A stretch of DNA of 39,273 nt from Chitinophagales bacterium. Lineage in GTDB: Bacteria > Bacteroidota > Bacteroidia > Chitinophagales > Chitinophagaceae. The translations under genes and the position numbers were made by a program. Where the stretch lies: contig JAATGW010000090.1 in NCBI GenBank assembly GCA_015654495.1, positions 1 to 39,273 on the forward strand, written 5' to 3'. Below are positions 8,898 to 17,225 of the stretch, piece after piece (position 1 is the first letter of the stretch; the number at the start of each line of letters is the position of its first letter). The notes beneath the pieces are model-generated. The model saw only the letters and a program-made list of their open reading frames with translations, was not told where the DNA came from and did no database searches.

Positions 8898-9583
8898 AAT
8901 ACAGTAGTATTATTGTCGAAGACCTGCAGACTGCCGCTGACTTCCTGAAAAAATTCTGTGAACGCAGCGGACTAGTAGAGGTTCAGGGGCATTTCCTGAA
9001 CGCGGAAGATGCATTGATCTACCTTTCTGAAAACCTCGTTGATCTTATTTTTCTCGATGTTGAAATGCCGGGCGCTACCGGCTTTGATCTGATGGATCGC
9101 CTTGTATATACTCCACAGGTGATTCTGACTACCTCAAAAACAGAATATGCCTACGATGCTTTTCAATATAACGTTACTGACTACCTGAAAAAACCATTTA
9201 CTTACCAACGCTTTCTTGAATCGCTCCAGAAGGTACAGGTGAAAAAGGAAGAGGAAGATTCAAATTCAGAGCGGGATCATATCTTTATTAAGTCTGATGG
9301 AAAACTGATCAGGCTTAAAAATGATGATATACTGTTTATTGAAAGTATGGGCGACTATGTGAAATTTGTTACTGCTGAAAAAAAGTATATTACTCACAAC
9401 ACGATCAAAAACCTGGAAACGAAAGTGGATCCGATGCGATTTATGAAGGTGCACCGGTCTTATATTGTAAACCTTTCACGAATAGATGATATCCAGGAAA
9501 ATTCGCTTTATATCAAAGGAACCATGATCCCAATCAGCAAAGCACATAAGGCCCGCGTAATGCAAAAACTCAATATAGTTTAG
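8894..9583 (+). CDS. LytTR-family response regulator (phosphorelay output)
   Basis: This is a 229-residue regulator. The receiver domain (about 3-118) has the acidic cluster VED near residue 8-10, phosphoacceptor Asp55 in IFLDVEMPG, and KKPF near 99-102. The LytTR DNA-binding domain (about 130-227) contains IFIKSDGKLIRL and the MKVHRSYIVNLSRI motif. It is translationally coupled to the Hpt gene by a 4-base overlap. It resembles the regulator at 606-1346 in architecture but is a separate, diverged paralogue with a different partner arrangement. It ends without a recognisable terminator before the convergent kup gene. Confidence 0.93.
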   Translation: MKYSSIIVEDLQTAADFLKKFCERSGLVEVQGHFLNAEDALIYLSENLVDLIFLDVEMPGATGFDLMDRLVYTPQVILTTSKTEYAYDAFQYNVTDYLKKPFTYQRFLESLQKVQVKKEEEDSNSERDHIFIKSDGKLIRLKNDDILFIESMGDYVKFVTAEKKYITHNTIKNLETKVDPMRFMKVHRSYIVNLSRIDDIQENSLYIKGTMIPISKAHKARVMQKLNIV

Positions 9584-9841
9584 CAGCACCTCCAAACGCC
9601 GGCTGTTACTACTACTATATAACCTCCTTCTTTTGCCGGTAAGGCGGCGAGCCGGAAAGCCAGGCTGGATAAAAAAACATCGACTATGTCTTCATCATCC
9701 CGTCATTCCGACTTCCCGGCAGAAAAAACTATATACTAAAATCAATAATGAAAGATTTTTCTAATCTGCTTCCTCCTGGTCATTGGTCTAAATTTTCAAG
9801 TTAATTTTTCACTAAAACATTAGCGTCGCGCTGATAGTGAG

Positions 9842-9862
9842 ACTGCCTACTGCCTACTGCCT
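9842..9862. repeat. Three tandem heptamers ACTGCCT
   Basis: Three exact, contiguous copies of the 7-base unit ACTGCCT lie 5 bases beyond the stop codon of kup, in the intergenic region between two convergent genes. Short intergenic heptamer arrays are found in some bacterial genomes; the length can vary between strains by slippage. No function is evident. Confidence 0.85.
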
Positions 9863-9866
9863 TAAA

Positions 9867-11852
9867 TCATTCCTCTTCTTCATTGCTGATCCTGTGTAAC
9901 CTGAGATTGGTAACCGGCGCTACGATCAGCGGGAATTTTTCAACTTTAACATTACTCGGATCAAGCCCGAAGCCGCGTTCTTCCGACAGTGCTACTTCTT
10001 TAAGCCAGAAATATAATTTCATTACTACACGCTCCCAGAAAGGAAGTTCATTATCCTGGCTGAGGAATTTTTCAAGTACCACAAATTCGAAATCGCCTAC
10101 GATATTATTTCGCTGAAGACTTTCATACCTGCTTACGATGTTTACTTCCTTATTGTTCACCATGTCCTCAACAACCTTGCGGAACATAAGGTTGATTCTC
10201 GGTTCAATCCTGAATCCCAGTCTGAATTCAACCCTTATCACTTCATTCGGAATTATGGTCTGAACCTCATATTCGCAGGTATACGGATCATCCAGGGTAT
10301 CCACGTGTACAAACCAGTAAATATCTGCACGTTTGGGTTTTTTATTCAGAATGGAATGAATGATCTTATGCTCAATTTCTTTTGGGTTATTGGCGCTGGT
10401 AAGGTAAATAAGGTGGGTTGAATATTTGTTTATCGTTGCATCATTACTGAGCTCCTGCAATAGAGGCAGGTAATGATCAAGCCTTACAAATTCAACATAC
10501 CTGTTTTTAATTTTACGTGACCTGTACCAGATATACATTACCAGGAACATCACCATCCCAACCATCAGGGTAATATAACCGCCATGTGTGAATTTCTGCA
10601 ATAGCGCGACCAGAAAAAGAATTTCTATGGTGAGGTATCCAATAAGAAAAATATAGATCATTACCGGTCGCACCCTGTGGAGGACGAGGAAATTCGCAAA
10701 CAGGATTGTAGTGGCAAGCATCGTCATGATGATCGCCAATCCGTACGCAGCCTCCATCCGCGACGATTCCCTGAAGTAAAGCACTACCCCGACACAGCCA
10801 ACAAAAATCATATTGTTAAGGGAGGGTATAAACAATTGTCCCTTGGCTTCGGAAGGATAGTTGATCTTCAGCCTTGGCCAGAGATTGAGTCGGATTGCCT
10901 CACTGATAAGCGTAAACGAACCACTGATCATTGCCTGACTTGCGATGATTGCCGCTGTTGTTGCAATGATCACACCTATCAGAACAAACCAGTCAGGCAT
11001 CATATCATAAAATGCATTGATGTTAAGTTGTTCTTTCACTTCTTTGGTGATCTGAAGTCCTTTGCGCATAGCAAGCAGGTTTGCACCCTGACCCAGGTAG
11101 TTGAAAAGAAGACAGGATTTTACGAAAATCCAGGATACACGGATATTGCCGCGTCCGCAATGGCCAAGGTCACTATACAATGCTTCCGCGCCTGTGGTAC
11201 AGAGAAACACTGCTCCGAGAAGCCAGATTGCATGCGGATGCCGGGCTATAAAATGGAAGGCATAATAGGGGTTAAAGGATTTAAAAATAGCAGGATAATC
11301 AGCCAGGTGAATGATTCCCAGAATGGCAATTGTGGTAAACCATATAAACATCAGTGGCCCGAAAAGTTTACCGATAGATGCAGTACCGAATTGCTGCAGA
11401 AAGAAAAAAAGCACCATGATACCCAGAACAATGTATACAATGGTGTCTTTTGAGATATTGTGAAGAGAGGGAATATTCTTGAGGCCTTCAATGGCGGATG
11501 TAATTGAAATCGGCGGAGTGATGATCCCATCAGCAAGCAATGCTGCTCCACCAATCATGGCAGGAATCACCAGCCACTTTCGACGCCTCCTTACGAGGGC
11601 ATACAATGCAAAAATGCCGCCTTCCCCCCGGTTATCAGCCCGCAGGATCAGTACTACATATTTTATGGTGGTTTGAAGGGTAATCGTCCAGATTATACAG
11701 GACAGACTTCCGATGATCAGATCTTCTGTAATAAACCGGTCAGTGATAATCGCATTAAATACATATAAGGGGGAGGTTCCTATATCTCCGTAAATGATCC
11801 CTAAGGCGATCAGGAGCCCGGCCCCTGTTACCTTATTCAGATTTGTGCCCAC
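9867..11852 (-). CDS. kup: KUP-family potassium transporter
   Basis: This is a 661-residue inner-membrane potassium uptake protein of the KUP/HAK/KT family, thought to act as a potassium-proton symporter. The N-terminal family motif GIIYGDIGTSPLY is at residues 18-30. About twelve hydrophobic segments fill residues 10-445, with RADNRGEGGIFALYAL near 70-85 and a segment containing CTTGAEALYSDLGHCG near 220. A cytoplasmic C-terminal domain of about 200 residues follows. The only usable start is a GTG at 11852: the frame has a stop two codons upstream and no nearby ATG. A TAnnTTTG element lies about 45 bases upstream. It converges on the LytTR regulator and is divergent from an exported protein; no other potassium genes are nearby. 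Confidence 0.96.
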   Translation of the reverse strand: MGTNLNKVTGAGLLIALGIIYGDIGTSPLYVFNAIITDRFITEDLIIGSLSCIIWTITLQTTIKYVVLILRADNRGEGGIFALYALVRRRRKWLVIPAMIGGAALLADGIITPPISITSAIEGLKNIPSLHNISKDTIVYIVLGIMVLFFFLQQFGTASIGKLFGPLMFIWFTTIAILGIIHLADYPAIFKSFNPYYAFHFIARHPHAIWLLGAVFLCTTGAEALYSDLGHCGRGNIRVSWIFVKSCLLFNYLGQGANLLAMRKGLQITKEVKEQLNINAFYDMMPDWFVLIGVIIATTAAIIASQAMISGSFTLISEAIRLNLWPRLKINYPSEAKGQLFIPSLNNMIFVGCVGVVLYFRESSRMEAAYGLAIIMTMLATTILFANFLVLHRVRPVMIYIFLIGYLTIEILFLVALLQKFTHGGYITLMVGMVMFLVMYIWYRSRKIKNRYVEFVRLDHYLPLLQELSNDATINKYSTHLIYLTSANNPKEIEHKIIHSILNKKPKRADIYWFVHVDTLDDPYTCEYEVQTIIPNEVIRVEFRLGFRIEPRINLMFRKVVEDMVNNKEVNIVSRYESLQRNNIVGDFEFVVLEKFLSQDNELPFWERVVMKLYFWLKEVALSEERGFGLDPSNVKVEKFPLIVAPVTNLRLHRISNEEEE

Positions 11853-11895
11853 TTGTTACAGGTGATTAATCGTTTTTGGGTAAGTTAGATTGGAA

Positions 11896-11903
11896 CAAAG
11901 GTA
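11896..11903 (-). promoter_or_regulatory. Candidate -7 element (TAnnTTTG) for kup
   Basis: On the minus strand this reads TACCTTTG, a full match to the Bacteroidota -7 consensus. It would give a leader of about 38 nt before the GTG start of kup at 11852, a normal distance. No clear -33 TTTG is seen. Confidence 0.4.
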
Positions 11904-12045
11904 TAGGTAAAATGAATTTATCATCAGTTCCCGGATTATAATATACTCAGAACGTTAAAAATACCCGCTAACCGGGCGGGTGCTAACGAATAAATGCCTT
12001 ATTTGCTGCACAACACGTATTTTTATTTTTTGAAAAACCGACGTG

Positions 12046-13572
12046 ATGAAGACATTATTTCTTGCCTTGTTCGCCATATTTTCAATTAACATTCTTCAGG
12101 CTCAACGTATTCATTATTCTGACGTTGAGAAGGACGATTATCGCCAGATGAATTTTGAGATTATCGGAAAAGTCGGCGGCAATATCAACATCTATAAGAA
12201 TTACCGCACGCGGAACGATATTGCTGTTTATTTTAATGATATGAAGCTAAAGTCCAAAACGCGTTTGGATTTCATGCCTGAGCATGTTTTGAATGTTGAT
12301 TTTATTGCCTATCCGGATTTTTATTATATGGTCTACCAGTACCAGAAGCGGAGTGTTATGTATTGCGCTATGGTTAAGATGAATGGTGAAGGAAAGATGG
12401 TTACCGATCCTGTGGTATTAGATACTTCACAGTTGCCTCTTACAAATGAAAATAAAGTTTATTCCCTGCTCAACAGCGACGACAAACAGAAAATCCTGAT
12501 TTTTAAAATCAACAAAAAGAACGAAAAAGTTTTTGTGATCACCACACTGCTTTATAACAGCGGTATGGAACTGCAGCGTCGCAGTGAATTGCAAATGACC
12601 GGATCTGCCCGCGAGGACCTTTTCACTGATTTTTTACTTGATAACGATGGCGACCTGATCTTCGGCAGGTGCGGCCGAACCGGTAACCGCGATTATATTA
12701 ATCATTTTGACCTGGTTATTAAAAAAGCCGGTGAAGACAGTTTGCAGTTGAATAATTTTCCACTCACTGACAAAACCCTAGATGAAATTAAAATCAAACC
12801 TGATAATACCAATAAGCATATTATCTTCTCCTCATTTTTTTACCGTCAGAAAAAGGGGAATATCGATGGATTATTCAGTGTGGTATGGGACAAAAATAAC
12901 CGGTCTGTTATTTCAGAAACAACATTTCCTTTCCATGATACGCTGCGCCTGGATGCACGTTCAGACAACAGTTCTCTGAAAGTTGCGTTTAATGACTACT
13001 TTATCAAACACATCATTCCCACAAGGGATGGTGGTTATGCAGTGTTAGCCGAACTCTATTATTCCACATCACGTTCGTCGGGATGGAACAGATACGACTA
13101 CCTGTACGGAAATTACAGTTATATGCCTTTTGACTATTATTATTCACCATATAACAGCATGAGCTATAACAGGTATAATGATCCATGGAACAGATATGGG
13201 CCCGGAATGGCAACAAGGCATTATGCGGAGAATATCATGATTTTTTATTTTAATAAGGATGGCAATCTTAACTGGAGCAATACAATAAGGAAATCGCAGT
13301 TTGATGATAATACAGACATGTATATTTCCTATCAGATCTTTAATACGGGAAATGAAGTGCGGTTCCTTTACAATACACTTGAGCGTAGAGAAAGAATGCT
13401 GACGAGCGTGACAGCAAATGCCGGTGGTCAGATAAACAGGGACCCGACATTGAGAAACCTGGATAAAGGCTATGAGTTTATGCCGCGGTTTGGCAAGCAG
13501 GTAGGTCTTAAAGAAATTGTTCTGCCTTGTATGTATAAGAATTATATCTGTTTCGCAAAACTGGATTTCTAA
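12046..13572 (+). CDS. Exported protein of unknown function with Tyr/Asn-rich insert
   Basis: This 508-residue protein is not recognised. A Sec signal peptide (residues 1-20, ending ILQAQ) indicates export, and the mature part is rich in short beta strands, with phrases such as DFLLDNDGDLIFGR, PTRDGGYAVLAELYY and IMIFYFNKDGNLNWSN. These recur like blades of a beta-propeller. At residues 343-387 (bases 13072-13206) is a low-complexity stretch dominated by Tyr, Asn, Ser and Arg. A GTG lies in frame directly before the ATG; the ATG at 12046 is preferred because it starts a standard signal peptide (MKTLFLALF). The DUF6427 membrane-protein gene begins 12 bases after the stop, so the two are probably co-transcribed. 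Function unknown. Confidence 0.75.
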   Translation: MKTLFLALFAIFSINILQAQRIHYSDVEKDDYRQMNFEIIGKVGGNINIYKNYRTRNDIAVYFNDMKLKSKTRLDFMPEHVLNVDFIAYPDFYYMVYQYQKRSVMYCAMVKMNGEGKMVTDPVVLDTSQLPLTNENKVYSLLNSDDKQKILIFKINKKNEKVFVITTLLYNSGMELQRRSELQMTGSAREDLFTDFLLDNDGDLIFGRCGRTGNRDYINHFDLVIKKAGEDSLQLNNFPLTDKTLDEIKIKPDNTNKHIIFSSFFYRQKKGNIDGLFSVVWDKNNRSVISETTFPFHDTLRLDARSDNSSLKVAFNDYFIKHIIPTRDGGYAVLAELYYSTSRSSGWNRYDYLYGNYSYMPFDYYYSPYNSMSYNRYNDPWNRYGPGMATRHYAENIMIFYFNKDGNLNWSNTIRKSQFDDNTDMYISYQIFNTGNEVRFLYNTLERRERMLTSVTANAGGQINRDPTLRNLDKGYEFMPRFGKQVGLKEIVLPCMYKNYICFAKLDF

Positions 13573-13584
13573 AACTAACTGTTA

Positions 13585-14574
13585 GTGGTCGGAGTTTTTA
13601 AAGACTATAATCCTTTCGGGATAATATTTCTTTTCTTTTACGGACTTATCCTGAAATATGCGTCGTTCCTGCATCCGCACATTCCTGTGGCCCAGCCCTC
13701 GGATGGATTTCTCTATCATTCTCTGCTCAATAATCTTTCGGGAGTTGGTAAGTCCTCACCCATCATCTACTCTTTATTTGCATACATCCTTGTTTTTATA
13801 CAGGCAATTATGCTTAATACGATGGTGAATAACCGAAGACTGTTACCAAAACCCAGTTTCCTGGCAGCCATGTCCTACCTGTTAATCACTTCATTTTTTC
13901 CCGAATGGTGTCAGCTGTCGTCAACCTTAATAGTTAATTCCTTTCTTGTCTGGGTTTTTGCACGGATGAGCGGGTTATACAACCATCCCAAAGCAAAACT
14001 TTTGCTGCTCAATGTTGGTTTTGTGTTGGGGATCTGCTCATTTTTCTACTTCCCCTCGCTTGCATTTCTTTTATTGATATTTTTCGGATTACTGGTGATG
14101 CGCCCGTTTCGCCTTGCAGAATGGCTGACCGGTTTACTGGGAATAATGATTCCATATTATTTCCTTTTTGCCTGGCTCTACCTGAAGAATGACTGGGATC
14201 TTTCAAAATTTCTGCCATCTGTAACCTTGTCCTATCCTGCATTTCAGCAAACTGTCTGGGCCTGGGCAGGACTGCTGCTGTTGGTTGTTCCCTTTATGAT
14301 CAGTGGATTTTTCATACAGGGGAATATTCTTCGCATGCTCATTCAGGTTAGAAAATGCTGGGGTCTTTTGCTGCTTTACCTGCTGGTATCATTGCTTGTA
14401 CCCTTTATTAATTCGAGCTCCACTTTTGAGTACTGGATTTTGTCTGCACTTCCTTTTGCCGTATTTCATGCCGGCGCTTTCTATTTTTCAAAGCGACGAT
14501 ATTTTCCCCTGATCCTGCATTGGATAATGGTCATTTTTGTTTTGGCACTCAATTATGCCCTACTTAGTTTATAG
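13585..14574 (+). CDS. DUF6427-like integral membrane protein
   Basis: This is a 329-residue polytopic membrane protein with about nine hydrophobic segments. It starts with VFKDYNPFGIIFLFFYGLIL, the xxNPFxxxxLxxYGxxLK opening of the Bacteroidota family DUF6427. Other features are an amphipathic loop near residues 28-45 containing HPHIPVAQPSDG, and NRRLLPKPSFLAAMSYLL near 86-104. The start is a GTG 12 bases after the stop of the exported protein gene, and no ATG fits better. The family has no known function. Its place directly behind a secreted protein suggests a shared envelope role, which is inference. Confidence 0.75.
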   Translation: MVGVFKDYNPFGIIFLFFYGLILKYASFLHPHIPVAQPSDGFLYHSLLNNLSGVGKSSPIIYSLFAYILVFIQAIMLNTMVNNRRLLPKPSFLAAMSYLLITSFFPEWCQLSSTLIVNSFLVWVFARMSGLYNHPKAKLLLLNVGFVLGICSFFYFPSLAFLLLIFFGLLVMRPFRLAEWLTGLLGIMIPYYFLFAWLYLKNDWDLSKFLPSVTLSYPAFQQTVWAWAGLLLLVVPFMISGFFIQGNILRMLIQVRKCWGLLLLYLLVSLLVPFINSSSTFEYWILSALPFAVFHAGAFYFSKRRYFPLILHWIMVIFVLALNYALLSL

Positions 14575-14679
14575 TTAATTAGTTAAACTGTTTTGAAATG
14601 AGGTTCCGGCGGGATATTTTTGCAAAAAATCCGGTGTTCCTTACATGAAAAATTCCTCCCGGGCCGTTGTTAAAAAACA

Positions 14680-15804
14680 GTGAAACCAGTTCAGCCAGAA
14701 AATATTAATCCGTATTTTACGTCCCTTTCCGGCATGTTGCAATCCTGTTGGTATCTCATCCTTATCGTATTCCTGCTTCCTGAATCTGCTATCAGCCAGA
14801 TTATCAAGCCAAAGGCCGACTCTCTGAAACTAATGGAGGGAACCTATAAACCAACTGATGCCGACCCGAAATATGTTGGCAGGTTTTCAAGAGCCAACGA
14901 GGCGAGGGGATTTTTTCGCGCTCAGAACTCCCGGCTGGAATTTGGATCGCTGAGAGAGGTTTCACGGCTAAGTAATAAAGGTTATTTTAAAAACACTACT
15001 GATCAGCTCGGACTGGGGTTGACTTATAAAGTTATAAACCTGGATCTGAGTTTTTCATTACCGAGCAGGAGACAGCTGGATTCTACCTATCAGAACCTGA
15101 AACAGTTTCGGCTTGCATTCAGCTATACAGGAAGGAAATTTGGAGTCAGGTACTACCTGAACCAGGGCCGTGGGTTGGTGGTTGCTGATCCGCTTAAACG
15201 TTTCTATTCTAATCCTGATGTCAGTCTGTTCAAAACCGGTATACAGGGAATTTATATTTTCAATGAGGATCGTTATTCATTGCGTGCTTCTATTCTTCAG
15301 AATGAGATCCAACGAAAGCCTGCAGGATCATTCATGGCTAAGGCCGACTTGTTTTATTATAATCTGAAAGCGCCTACCGGATTGGTTTCAGCGGATAAAG
15401 ACCTTGAACCTATTTATGGAAATCAGGTAGGGATTAAGTACCTGCGGGGGCCTGGTTTGCTGCTGATGCCTGGATATGGGATGAACTTCGTTTTCTTTGA
15501 GGGGCAGTTGTATATAGCACCTGTATTATTTGCAGGAGCCGGACTGGCTTATAACTTCTATGCTGCAGAAAACGGATCTCATAATAAAACCAACCTCCTA
15601 TTGGGAGCAAGCGGCCAGGTGAATTTCGGCTATAATAATCCTCTTTTGTACCTGAATTTCGGGATCTCTCATGAAACGACTCATGTATCTGTAAATCCTT
15701 CATTTATCTCTGAAACTGATTTCAGATTCATATTGACTCTTGGCTTCCGGTTTGGAAACCTTGAAAAACTGATCCCGGAATCTTTTACCACAAATATTTT
15801 TTGA
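14680..15804 (+). CDS. DUF4421-like outer-membrane beta-barrel protein
   Basis: This is a protein of up to 374 residues. A hydrophobic segment ending LPESAISQ looks like a signal peptide. The mature part has many amphipathic strands ending in aromatic residues (LGLGLTYKVINLDLSFSLP, FRLAFSYTGRKFGVRYYL, SLRASILQNE, FGYNNPLLYLNFGIS), typical of an outer-membrane beta barrel. The YNLKAPTG, IYIFN...YSLRAS and QRKPAGSF patterns fit DUF4421, a Bacteroidota barrel family of unknown function. The start is uncertain: the GTG at 14680 gives an 18-residue extension before the signal peptide, and an ATG at 14734 starts closer to it. The GTG overlaps the stop of a 12-codon frame at 14645. It probably forms its own unit. 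Confidence 0.7.
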   Translation: MKPVQPENINPYFTSLSGMLQSCWYLILIVFLLPESAISQIIKPKADSLKLMEGTYKPTDADPKYVGRFSRANEARGFFRAQNSRLEFGSLREVSRLSNKGYFKNTTDQLGLGLTYKVINLDLSFSLPSRRQLDSTYQNLKQFRLAFSYTGRKFGVRYYLNQGRGLVVADPLKRFYSNPDVSLFKTGIQGIYIFNEDRYSLRASILQNEIQRKPAGSFMAKADLFYYNLKAPTGLVSADKDLEPIYGNQVGIKYLRGPGLLLMPGYGMNFVFFEGQLYIAPVLFAGAGLAYNFYAAENGSHNKTNLLLGASGQVNFGYNNPLLYLNFGISHETTHVSVNPSFISETDFRFILTLGFRFGNLEKLIPESFTTNIF

Positions 15805-15869
15805 TGGCTTAAAGAGCTAAAAAAATGCGGGTTCACTTAATCCGGCTCGGGCTTTTGAGCTAAAGAACT

Positions 15870-15877
15870 TAACTTTG
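15870..15877 (+). promoter_or_regulatory. Candidate -7 element (TAnnTTTG) for purQ
   Basis: TAACTTTG matches the Bacteroidota -7 consensus and lies 20 bases before the purQ ATG, which would give a short leader of about 15 nt. A TTTG occurs upstream at 15854-15857 but only 12 bases away, closer than the usual -33 spacing. Confidence 0.45.
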
Positions 15878-15897
15878 ATCTTTAAATTTCCTTATAC

Positions 15898-16575
15898 ATG
15901 AAATTCGGCGTAGTGGTTTTCCCGGGTTCCAATTGCGACCGGGATATGATCAATGCTTTACAGTTAGACCTTGGTCAGGAAGTGATCGCTTTATGGCACA
16001 AGGACAAAGATCTGAGCATGTTCGATACCGAAGATTGTCTCATATTACCTGGGGGGTTTTCCTACGGTGATTATCTTCGTTGCGGGGCTATTGCACGTTT
16101 CAGTCCAATGATGCAAAGCGTTGTCAGCTTCGCAAATGAAGGAGGAAAAGTGTTGGGAGTATGTAATGGATTTCAGATCCTGTGCGAGTCCGGTTTGTTA
16201 CCTGGAGTTTTGCTCCGCAATGCGAACATGCAGTTTGTTTGTAAAAATGTTTACCTGAAAGGTGAAGGGCAGGTTGTGCGCAAAATCCCGATCGCTCATG
16301 GCGAAGGAAGGTACTATGCAGATGAAAAAACACTTGATCAGCTGGAAAAAAATAATCAGGTCCTTTACTACTATTGCAACGAAAACGGCCTTATTACACA
16401 GGACTCAAATCCAAACGGATCCTTCAGAAATATCGCTGGCATCAGTAATGCAGCCGGCAATGTTTTTGGAATGATGCCACATCCGGAACGTGCCTGCAGT
16501 ATTTCCCTGGGCAATACAGATGGTAAGGGAATTTTCAAAAAGCTGTTTTTCAGCCAGATTCCGGAACTGGCCTGA
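15898..16575 (+). CDS. purQ: Phosphoribosylformylglycinamidine synthase subunit PurQ (glutaminase)
   Basis: This is a 225-residue class I glutamine amidotransferase, which supplies ammonia from glutamine to PurL in the fourth step of purine synthesis (FGAR to FGAM). The start VVVFPGSNCDRD, the oxyanion-loop LPGGFSYGDYLRCGAIA, the nucleophile Cys89 in GVCNGFQ, and the His195/Glu197 dyad in MMPHPERA are all present. Length fits the free-standing PurQ of the three-component FGAM synthase (PurS, PurQ and small PurL). Neither purS nor purL is in this window, so the gene is detached from its partners. The next gene encodes an unrelated DsbD-alpha-like protein. Confidence 0.97.
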   Translation: MKFGVVVFPGSNCDRDMINALQLDLGQEVIALWHKDKDLSMFDTEDCLILPGGFSYGDYLRCGAIARFSPMMQSVVSFANEGGKVLGVCNGFQILCESGLLPGVLLRNANMQFVCKNVYLKGEGQVVRKIPIAHGEGRYYADEKTLDQLEKNNQVLYYYCNENGLITQDSNPNGSFRNIAGISNAAGNVFGMMPHPERACSISLGNTDGKGIFKKLFFSQIPELA

Positions 16576-16653
16576 GATTGCCCGAGAGGCTGAAACTTTA
16601 AGCATTTTTTACAATTTGATTTGCCAATTTTGAGCCTCATAAATTTAAACAGC

Positions 16654-17118
16654 GTGATTAAAAGAATAATCCCCATTTTATTGATAATCGTTTCTGCATT
16701 CGGTGTGAATGCTCAGACCGGATCTGCAAAACAGGTGAAATGGACTTTCACTTCAAAAAAGGTTGCTGATAACACTTACGAAGTAAAAATGACTGCCGAT
16801 ATAGGAGGCAAATATCATATGTATGCCCAGAATGCTGGTGCGGAAGGTCCGGTGCCTACCACTTTTAATTTTACTGCAAATCCTTTGGTTATTTTAAACG
16901 GTCAGGTGAAAGAATCCGGAAAGCTCATCAAAAAGTATGAAAGCGCCTGGCCCGGTACAGTCCACTATTACGAGAAAACAGTAGAGTTTATTCAGGTAGT
17001 AAAACTTAAGGCAAAAGCTCAAACCACCCTGAATGGTAAAGTAGAATTCGTAGTTTGCGACGACTCCCAATGTTTGCCACCTTCAGAAGTTGAATTTAAA
17101 ATTGCAGTTGGCGGCTGA
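16654..17118 (+). CDS. Exported DsbD-alpha-like (DsbC_N) redox protein
   Basis: This is a 154-residue secreted single-domain protein. The GTG at 16654 is chosen over an in-frame TTG at 16621 because it gives a normal signal peptide (MIKRIIPILLIIVSAFG, cleavage near NAQ at 19-21). The mature part is an immunoglobulin-like beta domain of the DsbD N-terminal family (PF11412 type), with KWTFTSKKVADNTYEVKMTA, GKYHMYAQN and a C-terminal VVCDDSQCLPP. This last segment carries the cysteine pair Cys135 and Cys140 in the position of the redox pair of the DsbD alpha domain. It is followed 107 bases later by a full DsbD whose own N-terminal domain lacks both cysteines. A role as the periplasmic partner of that DsbD is inferred from this complementarity. 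Confidence 0.85.
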   Translation: MIKRIIPILLIIVSAFGVNAQTGSAKQVKWTFTSKKVADNTYEVKMTADIGGKYHMYAQNAGAEGPVPTTFNFTANPLVILNGQVKESGKLIKKYESAWPGTVHYYEKTVEFIQVVKLKAKAQTTLNGKVEFVVCDDSQCLPPSEVEFKIAVGG

Positions 17119-17225
17119 TGCTGCAAGTAAATTATACAGACTATTAATCAGGTATCTGTATGCCTGTTTGATTAAAGGATTGGAATGCAGGATTCATTGA
17201 TTAAATACCCGAAGCCAGCACACTA

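Noticed and set aside
10677..11453. Plus-strand open frame of 258 codons inside kup
   Set aside because: It is antisense to a clearly real transporter gene, has no start context, and its composition (many His, Cys, Lys and Arg) is that of a complement of membrane-protein codons.
11963..11981. 6-bp GC-rich hairpin ACCCGC/GCGGGT in the kup divergent region
   Set aside because: It is short, lies upstream rather than downstream of both genes, and has no features of a known operator or riboswitch.
14645..14683. 12-codon frame overlapping the GTG start of the DUF4421-like gene
   Set aside because: The overlap could suggest a coupled leader peptide, but there is no ribosome-binding sequence and the length is within chance.
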